Shown here one piece after another: positions 17,968 through 26,454 of a DNA stretch of 64,000 nucleotides (position 1 is the first letter of the stretch; each line of letters starts with the position of its first letter). Source of the stretch: an uncultured Sulfitobacter sp. (GTDB taxonomy: Bacteria > Pseudomonadota > Alphaproteobacteria > Rhodobacterales > Rhodobacteraceae). The stretch is from assembly GCA_947501805.1 (NCBI GenBank), contig CANMXJ010000002.1, positions 372,001 to 436,000 of the forward strand. Reading direction: 5' to 3'. The notes under the pieces are model-generated. The model was not told the DNA's origin. It ran no database searches and worked only from the letters and a program-made list of their open reading frames with translations. The translations under genes and the position numbers were made by a program.

Positions 17968-18870
17968 TTAATTGAAAGCAGCTGTGAGACCTTCGGCAAC
18001 AGTCGTCGAGGTGACGCGCAGCAAGTCCAGATAGGTCGGAACAGCGCCGCCCGCTTCGCTCAGACTATCGACGTAAAGGACGCCGCCATATGCCGCGCCG
18101 GTTTCGCGGGCGACCTGTTCAGCGGGGGCGGTGTTGACCGTGCTTTCGCAAAAAACCACTGGAATGTCGTTGTCGCGCACACCGTCAATCACCTTGCGGA
18201 CTTGTTGCGGCGTGCCGACCTGATCTGCATTCATCGGCCACAGATAAAGCTCCTTTAATCCCAGATCGCGCGCCAGATAGCTGAATGCGCCTTCGCAAGT
18301 CACAAGCCAGCGTTGATCTTCCGGGATGGTTGCAATTGCGTCACGCAAAGGCGCAATAGTATCTTGCAACGCCTGCTTGTAAGTCGCTGCATTGGTCGCA
18401 TACACCGCTGCATTGTCGGGATCGTTCTCGGACAGTGCATTTTCGATATTGTCGATATAGATCAAGGCATTATCCAGTCCCATCCAGGCATGCGGATTGG
18501 GTTTCCCCTCGTAACTGCCGGATGAGATAGAAATCGGTTCAATCCCGTCTGATAGCGTGGCGGAAGGGATGTCCTTGAGATTGGTCAGAAACTGCTCGAA
18601 CCACAACTCAAGGTTCATACCGTTCCAAAGGATCAGGTCTGCATCAAATGCACGAACGATGTCTTGTGGGGTGGGTTCATACCCATGAATTTCTGCGCCG
18701 GGCTTGGTGACGGAGACAACTTCGGCTGCGTCGCCAGCCACTTGTTTCGCCATGTCGGCCAGCACCGTAAACGTGGTCACAACCTTCAATTTATCTCCGG
18801 CATGCGCGGCACTGATGCCCGAAACAAGAAAGAGGCTGGTCAAGAGGGGGCGACAGAAGGTTGTAAACAT
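17968..18870 (-). CDS. sitA: Periplasmic manganese/iron-binding protein SitA
   Basis: A 300-residue cluster A-I solute-binding protein. The start MFTTFCRPLL is chosen over an upstream in-frame ATG because it begins a clean Sec signal ending near AHA-G25. Metal ligands expected for the family are visible: H62, H127, E193 and D268. The H-H-E-D set favours Mn(II) or Fe(II) over zinc, and there is no His-rich loop of ZnuA type. It is the first gene of sitABCD and has two Fur-family boxes upstream. Confidence 0.92.
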   Translation of the reverse strand: MFTTFCRPLLTSLFLVSGISAAHAGDKLKVVTTFTVLADMAKQVAGDAAEVVSVTKPGAEIHGYEPTPQDIVRAFDADLILWNGMNLELWFEQFLTNLKDIPSATLSDGIEPISISSGSYEGKPNPHAWMGLDNALIYIDNIENALSENDPDNAAVYATNAATYKQALQDTIAPLRDAIATIPEDQRWLVTCEGAFSYLARDLGLKELYLWPMNADQVGTPQQVRKVIDGVRDNDIPVVFCESTVNTAPAEQVARETGAAYGGVLYVDSLSEAGGAVPTYLDLLRVTSTTVAEGLTAAFN

Positions 18871-18910
18871 TGTGAATTCCCGAATGGCGCTGAAACTTGT
18901 CCTCTTTACA

Positions 18911-18925
18911 TGCAAATCATTCTCA
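18911..18925. promoter_or_regulatory. weaker Fur/Mur-type box upstream of sitA
   Basis: TGCAAAT-C-ATTCTCA has the 7-1-7 layout of Fur-family operators with two mismatches in the right arm. It lies 41 bases upstream of the sitA start and 16 bases from the stronger box. Confidence 0.55.
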
Positions 18926-18941
18926 ACTGTGTCAATGCTGT

Positions 18942-18956
18942 TGCGAATTATTCGCA
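18942..18956. promoter_or_regulatory. perfect Fur/Mur-type 7-1-7 box
   Basis: TGCGAAT-T-ATTCGCA is a perfect 7-1-7 inverted repeat 72 bases upstream of sitA and 114 bases upstream of the divergent flavoprotein gene. The pattern fits Fur-family metal regulators such as Mur of alphaproteobacteria, consistent with manganese control of sitABCD. Confidence 0.75.
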
Positions 18957-19069
18957 TTTTAGTCTTGCGCGTTCTGTGCGTGAATTGCGGCAGGATCTGT
19001 CGCAAACGACCTTGACGATCCTGTGCCGCGCCTTGTCTCTTGAAGCTGAAAACAGCAGGGAGCACCGCC

Positions 19070-21475
19070 ATGAAATCGCACTACAGAGTCGTCGTTATTG
19101 GTGGCGGTGTTGTCGGGGCATCCGTGCTCTATCACCTGGCCAAACTGGGCTGGAGCGATGTGGCGCTTGTCGAACGATCTGTTCTGACTGCGGGATCCAG
19201 CTGGCACGCGGCTGGCGGAATTCATGCGTTGAATGCGGACCCCAATATCGCATCACTTCAAGCCTATACCATTGATTTATTGAGTGAAATCGAAGAGGAA
19301 AGCGGCCACAACATTGGCTTGCACATGACCGGCGGCTTGACGATGGCAGGCACGCCGGACCGCTGGGAATGGTTACAATCTGCCTATCGCACGTTTCAGT
19401 CGATCGGGATTGAGGACTGCCGTTTGGTCAGTGTCGAAGAGGCGGTTTCGCTCAACCCGATCATGTCGGGCAAAGGATTGTTGGGCGGCATGTGGGCGGA
19501 CCGCGAAGGGTATGTGGACACCACAGGGACCGTGCATGCTTATGCCACTGCAGCCAAGAAGCGCGGTGCTACGGTGATCGAACACAACCGCGTGTTGGAG
19601 TTGAACCAGACCTTGCAGGGCTGGGAGGTTGTGACCGAAAAAGGCACGATTTCGTGTGAGCATGTCGTAAACGCGGGTGGCCTTTGGGCCAAACAGGTAG
19701 GGCGGATGGCAGGGGTCGAACTGCCTGTCGCCCCCTTAAAGCACCACTATCTTGTCTCCGATACGATACCGGCACTTGAGGCGCTGGACTTTGAAGTGCC
19801 AATGACGGTCGACCTCGAAGGCTATACCTATCTGCGCCAGGACCAGAAAGGCGTTTTGCTTGGGATTTACGAGGAAACCACCGAACACTGGGCGATGGAC
19901 GGTGCCCCGTGGGATTACGGGATGGAGTTGTTTCAGGAAGACACCGACCGCATTGAGCGCGAGTTGACGCTGGGCTTTGAACGCTATCCTGCGTTGCAGG
20001 AGGTGGGCGTGAAGACATGGGTGAATGGGGCCTTCACCTTCTCTCCCGATGGCAACCCGTTGGTGGGTCCGGTGCCGGGCAAGCGGGGCTACTGGTCTGC
20101 CTGCGCGGTAATGGCGGGGTTCTTGCAAGGCGGCGGTGTAGGTAAATCGCTCGCAGAATGGATGATCTACGGCGAGCCGGAAGCGGATGTTTACGGTATG
20201 GATGTTGCGCGGTACGGCATCTGGGCCGAGAACAAACAGTACATCAAGGAAACAACGGGCCAGTTCTATTCCCGCCGTTTCGTGATGACCTATCCGAACG
20301 AGCAATTACCAGCCGGGCGTCCGCTCAAAATGACAGGCATTTACAGCGATATGACCGCGGCAGGTGCGCAGTGGGGACAAAGCTGGGATTTGGAAGTGCC
20401 GCTTTATTTTGCGCCCGAAGGATTCAAGGAAACCCCGTCGCTCAAGCGTTCGAATGCGCATGACATCGTTGGTGCGGAATGTCGCGCGGTGCGCGAGAAG
20501 GTTGGGCTGCTTGATATCACTGCTTTCTCGCGGTTCGAGGTGTCGGGCCCGAATGCAACGGCGTGGATGGACAAGCTGATGGCGTCCAGACTTCCCGCGC
20601 CGGGACGTGCAAAGCTGGCCCCGATGCTAGGAGAAGACGGGCGGCTCAAGGGTGATTTGACGATCTTTAACTGGGATGACGGCAGGTATTGGATCACTGG
20701 CAGCTATTACCTGCGTCAGTGGCACATGCGCTGGTTCAAGGATCATCTGGAGGAAGGTGTTCAAGTGCGCGACTTGGGTGATGAAATGGGCGGGATGTCG
20801 CTGTCTGGCCCTAAATCCCGCGAAGTCTTGCGCGCGGCACTTTCGGACGGAGACGCGGATGCGCTCAAGTTCATGGGCTGTGCACAGATGGATGTCGGCC
20901 TGGTGCGTTGTCATGTCGGGCGGCTGTCTGTGTCAGGTGAATTGGGCTATGAAATGCATTGCCGCGCGGGTGACTTGAAAGCGTTGCGTGATACACTTTT
21001 GGCGGCAGGCGCAGATCACGGCATGATCGAATATGGTTTTAACGCGATGCTGTCGCTGCGGCTGGAAAAGTCCTTTGGCATCTGGTCGGCGGAGTTCACC
21101 CAAGGGTACACGCCGGGGATGACGGGCATGGACCGCTGGATTGACTGGGACAAGGACTTTGTCGGCAAAGCGGCAGCGGTGAACGAACGCACCGGGAATG
21201 GACCTGAAAAGCTTCTGGTGACCCTTGAGGTGGATGCGGATGGTGCGGATGCATCAGGATACGAGCCGGTTTGGAAGGGCGAACGAAAGATAGGTTTCGT
21301 AACCTCTGGCGGATATGGACATACGTTAGGCAAATCCTTGGCCCTGGCCTTGGTTGACCGCGAATATGCGGGGGAGGGCGAGGATTTATCGGTTCACGTA
21401 GTCGGGGTGGAACGAACAGCCAAAGTGATCACGGCCTCCCCTTATGATCCGGCAGGGGCGGCCATGCGCGGGTGA
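19070..21475 (+). CDS. Dimethylglycine/sarcosine dehydrogenase-like flavoprotein
   Basis: An 801-residue FAD enzyme. The N-terminal half is a D-amino-acid-oxidase-type fold with VIGGGVVGASVLYHLAK at residues 7-23. GSSWHAAGG carries the histidine used for covalent flavin in the dimethylglycine dehydrogenase family. The C-terminal half (about 430-800) is a GcvT-like folate-binding domain. Members demethylate N-methyl amino acids, passing the one-carbon unit to tetrahydrofolate or releasing formaldehyde. CAGGGAG precedes ATG at 19070. It is divergent from sitA. The true substrate is not readable from sequence. Confidence 0.85.
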   Translation: MKSHYRVVVIGGGVVGASVLYHLAKLGWSDVALVERSVLTAGSSWHAAGGIHALNADPNIASLQAYTIDLLSEIEEESGHNIGLHMTGGLTMAGTPDRWEWLQSAYRTFQSIGIEDCRLVSVEEAVSLNPIMSGKGLLGGMWADREGYVDTTGTVHAYATAAKKRGATVIEHNRVLELNQTLQGWEVVTEKGTISCEHVVNAGGLWAKQVGRMAGVELPVAPLKHHYLVSDTIPALEALDFEVPMTVDLEGYTYLRQDQKGVLLGIYEETTEHWAMDGAPWDYGMELFQEDTDRIERELTLGFERYPALQEVGVKTWVNGAFTFSPDGNPLVGPVPGKRGYWSACAVMAGFLQGGGVGKSLAEWMIYGEPEADVYGMDVARYGIWAENKQYIKETTGQFYSRRFVMTYPNEQLPAGRPLKMTGIYSDMTAAGAQWGQSWDLEVPLYFAPEGFKETPSLKRSNAHDIVGAECRAVREKVGLLDITAFSRFEVSGPNATAWMDKLMASRLPAPGRAKLAPMLGEDGRLKGDLTIFNWDDGRYWITGSYYLRQWHMRWFKDHLEEGVQVRDLGDEMGGMSLSGPKSREVLRAALSDGDADALKFMGCAQMDVGLVRCHVGRLSVSGELGYEMHCRAGDLKALRDTLLAAGADHGMIEYGFNAMLSLRLEKSFGIWSAEFTQGYTPGMTGMDRWIDWDKDFVGKAAAVNERTGNGPEKLLVTLEVDADGADASGYEPVWKGERKIGFVTSGGYGHTLGKSLALALVDREYAGEGEDLSVHVVGVERTAKVITASPYDPAGAAMRG

Positions 21476-21618
21476 GGAAAGTCGCGGTTTTCTTTGCAAT
21501 TGGAATTGCCTTCGTCCTTGGCGTTTTCTGGGTGCAAAACGCGCAGTCACTTGCCATTGACCGCTGTCTCGACGCAGGCAAACAATGGTCTTACGAAGAG
21601 GATACTTGTGTGCAATGA
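21472..21618 (+). CDS. Small secreted or membrane-anchored protein (48 residues)
   Basis: A GTG-start frame overlapping the flavoprotein stop by four bases (GTGA), hence probably translationally coupled. It has one hydrophobic N-terminal segment (FFAIGIAFVLGVFWV) and a short tail with DRCLDAGKQWSYEEDTC, whose two cysteines could form a disulfide in the periplasm. Rhodobacteraceae genomes contain many small proteins with this CLDAGG-W-Y---C type motif and no assigned function. Confidence 0.65.
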   Translation: MRKVAVFFAIGIAFVLGVFWVQNAQSLAIDRCLDAGKQWSYEEDTCVQ

Positions 21619-21748
21619 CCGACCGGGTTGTTTGTAGTTCGGATTGCGCACATAATTCGCAGGAATATCACTGTGATTGCCTTCCTTTCAGTTGACATTA
21701 TGCACCTGCTAAGGCCACGTGACGCCCAAACAAACAAAGGATTTTGCC

Positions 21749-22864
21749 ATGATGAGAACCCGCGCCGCTGTTGCTGTAGAAGCTGGAAAACCGCTTGAAG
21801 TTATGGAGGTCAATCTTGAGGGCCCCAAACGTGGCGAAGTCCTGATTGAAATCAAGGCCACAGGCCTGTGCCACACAGACGAATTCACCCGCTCCGGTGA
21901 TGATCCCGAAGGCATCTTTCCCTCCATTCTGGGCCACGAGGGCGCAGGCATTGTCATGGAAGTGGGCGAGGGCGTGACCACGCTGGAAGTCGGTGATCAT
22001 GTGATCCCGCTTTATACACCTGAATGTCGCCAGTGCGAGTATTGCCTGTCCGGTAAAACCAACCTGTGTCAGGCGATCCGCGTCACGCAGGGCAAGGGTC
22101 TGCTGCCTGATGGTACCACGCGGTTTTCGATGCTGGATGGCACGCCGATCTATCACTACATGGGCTGTTCGACCTTTGCCAACCACACAGTTGTGCCGGA
22201 AATCGCACTGGCCAAGGTGCGCAAGGATGCGCCATTTGACAAGATCTGCTACATTGGTTGTGGCGTGACTACAGGCATCGGTGCGGTGATCAACACCGCC
22301 AAGGTCGAAATCGGCGCGCGTTGCGTGGTCTTTGGTTTGGGTGGCATTGGTCTTAACGTGATCCAAGGTCTGCGTATGGCAGGTGCGGACCAGATTGTCG
22401 GCGTTGATCTGAACGACGACAAAGAAGAGATGAGCCGCCACTTTGGCCTGACCGATTTTGTGAACCCGACCAAGATCAAAGGCGATATGGTCGACCATCT
22501 GGTCGAACTGACCGGTGGGGGTGCAGATTATACGTTTGACGCCACAGGCAACACCACCGTCATGCGCACCGCGCTAGAGGCTGCGCACAAAGGCTGGGGC
22601 GAAAGCATCATCATCGGTGTCGCCGCGGCAGGTGCTGAGATTTCTACCCGCCCGTTCCAACTGGTGACGGGTCGCGTCTGGCGCGGCACGGCATTCGGCG
22701 GGGCCAAGGGCCGTACGGATGTGCCCAAGATCGTAGATTGGTACATGGGCGGCAAAATCGAGATCGACCCGATGATCACGCACAAGCTGACTTTGGACGA
22801 AATCAACCACGGCTTCGATCTGATGCACAAAGGTGAATCAATCCGTGCTGTTGTAGAGTTCTGA
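21749..22864 (+). CDS. frmA: S-(hydroxymethyl)glutathione dehydrogenase, class III alcohol dehydrogenase
   Basis: A 371-residue zinc-dependent medium-chain dehydrogenase that oxidises S-hydroxymethylglutathione, the adduct of formaldehyde and glutathione. The catalytic zinc site is in TGLCHTDEF and GHEGAG, structural zinc cysteines are in [15 protein letters not shown], and NAD binding is in [13 protein letters not shown] lies eight bases before ATG at 21749; ATG at 21752 is possible. Lying downstream of a demethylating flavoprotein, it probably handles formaldehyde from methylamine-type osmolytes. Confidence 0.94.
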   Translation: MMRTRAAVAVEAGKPLEVMEVNLEGPKRGEVLIEIKATGLCHTDEFTRSGDDPEGIFPSILGHEGAGIVMEVGEGVTTLEVGDHVIPLYTPECRQCEYCLSGKTNLCQAIRVTQGKGLLPDGTTRFSMLDGTPIYHYMGCSTFANHTVVPEIALAKVRKDAPFDKICYIGCGVTTGIGAVINTAKVEIGARCVVFGLGGIGLNVIQGLRMAGADQIVGVDLNDDKEEMSRHFGLTDFVNPTKIKGDMVDHLVELTGGGADYTFDATGNTTVMRTALEAAHKGWGESIIIGVAAAGAEISTRPFQLVTGRVWRGTAFGGAKGRTDVPKIVDWYMGGKIEIDPMITHKLTLDEINHGFDLMHKGESIRAVVEF

Positions 22865-22887
22865 TCGGCCAAGCACTGCCACTTCGT

Positions 22888-22904
22888 GGACTTACGTAAA
22901 GTCC
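22888..22904. other. small stem-loop after the formaldehyde dehydrogenase gene
   Basis: GGACTT-ACGTA-AAGTCC forms a six-base stem with five-base loop, 24 bases after the stop codon. No T-run follows, so it is at best a weak terminator or an RNA-stabilising hairpin. Confidence 0.4.
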
Positions 22905-22919
22905 GCCTTGTCTAAACGT

Positions 22920-22965
22920 GGTGCGGCCCTAATCTGAACTTCATCGTTCAGTTTGGAGCCGCACC
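22920..22965 (+). promoter_or_regulatory. 46-base hairpin covering the ribosome-binding site of the molybdenum hydroxylase operon
   Basis: Outer stem GGTGCGGC/GCCGCACC (8 pairs), then CTAA/TTGG (4 pairs with one wobble), then CTGAAC/GTTCAG (6 pairs), separated by single mismatches and closed by a TTCATC loop. It ends on the base before the ATG at 22966. The GGAG ribosome-binding site at 22955-22958 is inside the right arm. In RNA it would block initiation; in DNA it is a long operator-like dyad. Confidence 0.75.
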
Positions 22966-23424
22966 ATGAAACTAACCGTAAACGGAAAAGAACACGAAGT
23001 GGATGTCGAAGACGACATGCCGCTGTTGTGGGTGTTGCGCGACGAATTGGGCATCACGGGGCCGAAATACGGCTGCGGCATCGCGCAATGCGGGGCTTGT
23101 ACGGTGCATGTGGATGGCATATCGGTCCGGTCCTGCCAGTTAGCAGCGGCAGATGTGGACGGCGAAATCACCACCATCGAAGGTCTTGGCACACCGGATG
23201 CAATGCACGCGGTTCAGGCGGCATGGACTGAACATCAGGTGGCACAATGCGGCTACTGCCAGTCGGGACAGATCATGCAGGCAGCGTCGTTTCTCGATCT
23301 CAATCCAACCCCGTCAGACGATCAGATTGATGCCGCGATGAGCGGGAACCTGTGTCGTTGCGGGACCTATCCACGCATCCGCGCTGCAGTCAAAACGGCT
23401 GCCAGCCGCTTGCAGGGGGCTTGA
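22966..23424 (+). CDS. [2Fe-2S] subunit of a molybdenum hydroxylase (IorA-like)
   Basis: A 152-residue small subunit of the xanthine oxidase family. A plant-type [2Fe-2S] cluster is held by C37, C42, C45 and C57. A second cluster is held by C95, C98, C130 and C132. It resembles isoquinoline 1-oxidoreductase alpha and aldehyde dehydrogenases that lack a flavin subunit. It passes electrons from the large subunit to the cytochrome two genes downstream. Translation start lies directly after a strong hairpin. Confidence 0.9.
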   Translation: MKLTVNGKEHEVDVEDDMPLLWVLRDELGITGPKYGCGIAQCGACTVHVDGISVRSCQLAAADVDGEITTIEGLGTPDAMHAVQAAWTEHQVAQCGYCQSGQIMQAASFLDLNPTPSDDQIDAAMSGNLCRCGTYPRIRAAVKTAASRLQGA

Positions 23425-23427
23425 TCC

Positions 23428-25668
23428 ATGGGACGTATCAAGACAATTGCACGGCGCAGTTTTCTGGTGGGATCAACAGCGATCCTCGGGGGGGTGGCTT
23501 TTGGCACCTATCTATACAAACGCGAGGTCGAAAACCCGCTTGAGGCCGGACTGGGCGCGGGCGAGGCGACGTTTAACCCGTTTGTGAAAATCAACGCAGA
23601 AACGGTCACGCTGATCACGCCGCGTGCAGATGTGGGGCAGGGGGCATACTCCATTCAGGCCCATCTGATTGCCGAAGAACTGGACGTTGATCTGGCAGAT
23701 GTGCGCATTGAGCCGGGCCCGCCTTCACCTGCTTATTACAATGGTGTGGTGGCGGCAGAAGGCATGCCGATTGCGGCGACTTCCGACACGTTTCTGGCTC
23801 GCACCGGGCGCGGCGCGGCAGATGTGGCAGGCAAGCTGTTGGGCCTGCAACTGACAGGCGGGTCCAGCACGGTGCCGGACATGTATGATCGTTTGCGCAT
23901 GGCAGGTGCCGTTGCACGTGAGACATTGATCGCGGCAGCGTCGGTGCAGACAGGCATACCCAAAGGGCAGCTGAAAACTGAAAACGGCGCGGTGATCCTG
24001 CCCGATGGTACATCGCTGCCTTATACGGAACTGGCGGAAATTGCGGCTGAAACTCCCGTGGTGAAAGACGTCGAATTGCGCGATCCTGCGATGTGGCGCG
24101 ATCTGGGCAAGGAACACATGCGCACCGATATCATTGCCAAGTCCACGGGCACGCAGGCTTATGGGATTGATATGCAACTGGACGGGATGGTGCATGCGAC
24201 CACCCGCACCAACCCTGCGATTGGAGGCGGCATCCTCGGGTTTGACGCGACCGACGCTGAGGGCATGCGTGGCGTGCAGGCCGTGATCGGAATTACCGGC
24301 GGTATCGCCGTTGTGGCCGACAACACATGGCGTGCCTTTCAAGCCGCGCAGGCGGTCGACTGTGATTGGGGGCCATCCCCCTACATTGGCGATACGGGGC
24401 TCCAGTTTGATGCAGTCGCAGCGTCTTTTGTTGCGGACCGGCAAGACAGTCGATTCAAGGACGAAGGTGACGTCGAGGGCACATCAGAAAATGCTGATGT
24501 ACTTGAGGCAGAATACCGCATTCCCTACCTTGCCCATGCGCCACTGGAACCGATGAGCGTCACGCTCAAGCTGTCAGACGGGCGGCTGGACATCTGGACA
24601 GGTACGCAGATCCCAGGATTTGTGCAGATGAACGCGGCGAAGATTGCCGGGCTGGAAACCGATCAGGTGCATGTGCATGCGCTGATGTCGGGGGGCAGTT
24701 TCGGGCGACGACTTGAGGATGATTATGTCCGCCAAGCGGTCGAAATTGCGGTGCAGCTACCCGACACACCGATCAAAATGGTTTGGCAGCGCGAGGAGGA
24801 CTTTACCCATGACTTCCCGCGTCCTTTGGCCGTGGCCCGCGCGCGTGGGGCGGTTGTTGATGGCGCAGTGGATACGTTTGATCTTTCCATCGCGACACCT
24901 TCGGTGACGGAATCCTCACTTGGCCGGATGGGCATGCCTGCGATGGGACCGGACGTGGCGATTGTGGCGGGCGCATGGGATCAGCCGTTTGCCATACCCA
25001 ATTACCGAGTCACCGGATACCGTGTACCCGCGATGGTACCAGTCAGCTCATGGCGGTCGGTCGGGGCATCTGGCAACGGGTTTCTGCACGAAAGTTTCAT
25101 GGACGAATTGTGCCACGCGGCAGGTGTCGATCCGTTGGCAGAGCGCCTGAGGCTTTGTTCACACGACTTGTCGCGCAAGGTGCTTGAGGCTGTCGGCGAG
25201 ATGTCGGACTGGGGCAGTGAATTGGGTCCGAACCGTGGGCGCGGGTTGGCATTTACTTTGGCTTTTGGCGTTCCCACGGCGCAGGTTGTGGAAGTGACAC
25301 AGACCGAAGATGGTATTCGCATCGACAAGGTATTTGTTGCCGCCGAAGTAGGGCGCGTGTTGGACCCCGTGAACTTTGAAGCGCAATTGTCTGGCGGTGT
25401 GATCTGGGGCTTGGGCCACGCGATGAATTGCGAACTGACCTATCAGGACGGGATCGCGCAGCAGGATAACTACCATGCCTTTGAAGGGATGCGCTTGCAT
25501 CAGGCCCCACAGATAATGGTGCGCGGGCTGGAAAATGGCGAAAAGATCAGGGGGATCGGCGAGCCGGGCGTGCCACCTGCGGCCCCTGCGCTGGGCAATG
25601 CGATATTTGCAGCCACGGGCCAACGCATTCGTGAGATGCCATTCTCCAAGCACATTGATTTTGTATGA
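23428..25668 (+). CDS. Molybdopterin subunit of a molybdenum hydroxylase (IorB-like)
   Basis: A 746-residue periplasmic large subunit with a twin-arginine-type N-terminus (ARRSFLVGSTAILGG). It belongs to the isoquinoline 1-oxidoreductase beta / membrane-bound aldehyde dehydrogenase branch, which has two molybdopterin-binding halves. The MSGGSFGRR and GASGNGF blocks contact the cofactor. The catalytic glutamate is in IGEPGVPPAAPALGNA near the C-terminus. It follows the iron-sulfur subunit by three bases. Substrate may be an aldehyde or an N-heterocycle. Confidence 0.9.
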   Translation: MGRIKTIARRSFLVGSTAILGGVAFGTYLYKREVENPLEAGLGAGEATFNPFVKINAETVTLITPRADVGQGAYSIQAHLIAEELDVDLADVRIEPGPPSPAYYNGVVAAEGMPIAATSDTFLARTGRGAADVAGKLLGLQLTGGSSTVPDMYDRLRMAGAVARETLIAAASVQTGIPKGQLKTENGAVILPDGTSLPYTELAEIAAETPVVKDVELRDPAMWRDLGKEHMRTDIIAKSTGTQAYGIDMQLDGMVHATTRTNPAIGGGILGFDATDAEGMRGVQAVIGITGGIAVVADNTWRAFQAAQAVDCDWGPSPYIGDTGLQFDAVAASFVADRQDSRFKDEGDVEGTSENADVLEAEYRIPYLAHAPLEPMSVTLKLSDGRLDIWTGTQIPGFVQMNAAKIAGLETDQVHVHALMSGGSFGRRLEDDYVRQAVEIAVQLPDTPIKMVWQREEDFTHDFPRPLAVARARGAVVDGAVDTFDLSIATPSVTESSLGRMGMPAMGPDVAIVAGAWDQPFAIPNYRVTGYRVPAMVPVSSWRSVGASGNGFLHESFMDELCHAAGVDPLAERLRLCSHDLSRKVLEAVGEMSDWGSELGPNRGRGLAFTLAFGVPTAQVVEVTQTEDGIRIDKVFVAAEVGRVLDPVNFEAQLSGGVIWGLGHAMNCELTYQDGIAQQDNYHAFEGMRLHQAPQIMVRGLENGEKIRGIGEPGVPPAAPALGNAIFAATGQRIREMPFSKHIDFV

Positions 25669-26228
25669 GACTTTTGATTCTTGCGCTGCTTGTCTCGGGA
25701 TCCGGAGCTGGTGCCGAAACGCTCACACGGGCTGAGGGATTGGCCGCTTGGGAGCGCATTTATGCGGTGGCTTCACACCCGCGCTGCACAAATTGTCATG
25801 TCGGTGCACAGGAGGTGCCGATGTGGGACGGACTTTCTTACGGTGCCGGAGCGAAGCACGGGATGGCGATCAGAGCGGATGACAGCCGGATCGGTGCTGA
25901 AAGTGTCCCTTGTCGTACTTGCCATGTGACAGCTGCGGGTAGGGATGTTGCATCCCCCGCAGCGCCCCAGATTGACGAAGCGTGGCGGTTGCCACCGGTC
26001 GCATTGGATTGGTTGGGAAAGGACAGTGCGTCGCTTTGTGTGCAGTTGCGGGACCCTGAACTGAATGACGGGCATGATATCGCGGACCTTGTTGCGCATC
26101 TTGAGACCTCGGCGTTTGTCGCTTGGGGATTTGCTCCGGGAAATGGGCGTTCTGTACCGGCCGGAAGTGTGGCGCAGATTGCGGCTGATGTAGAGATGTG
26201 GGGGAGTGCTGGTGCGCCGTGTCAATGA
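25665..26228 (+). CDS. Periplasmic dihaem cytochrome c for the molybdenum hydroxylase
   Basis: A 187-residue secreted protein with a Sec signal ending near GAGA-E18 and two haem c sites, C41-T-N-C44-H45 and C83-R-T-C86-H87. Its ATG overlaps the stop of the large subunit (ATGA), so it is almost certainly the electron acceptor of that enzyme. It differs from the usual triple-haem GMC/aldehyde-dehydrogenase cytochrome in length and haem number. I do not recognise a named subfamily. Confidence 0.85.
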   Translation: MRLLILALLVSGSGAGAETLTRAEGLAAWERIYAVASHPRCTNCHVGAQEVPMWDGLSYGAGAKHGMAIRADDSRIGAESVPCRTCHVTAAGRDVASPAAPQIDEAWRLPPVALDWLGKDSASLCVQLRDPELNDGHDIADLVAHLETSAFVAWGFAPGNGRSVPAGSVAQIAADVEMWGSAGAPCQ

Positions 26229-26454
26229 GAGGCTCTTGACGGTGAATGCGGACGATATTTAAGGCCAAAAAGAGGGGCACGTTGGTGATCTAACAGCTTT
26301 GGTTATGTGGGCTGTTGGTGGATTCGGGCCTCCGTGTATGGTGACGCAGGCGCGTGTTCAGCAAGGCGTGTGGGCGCTCATCGGTCAGAATTCGGTCTGT
26401 ATCTTTAGTGTCGAACAGATGAGGTGCAGATGATGGCACGCATGTTGGGGCGGC

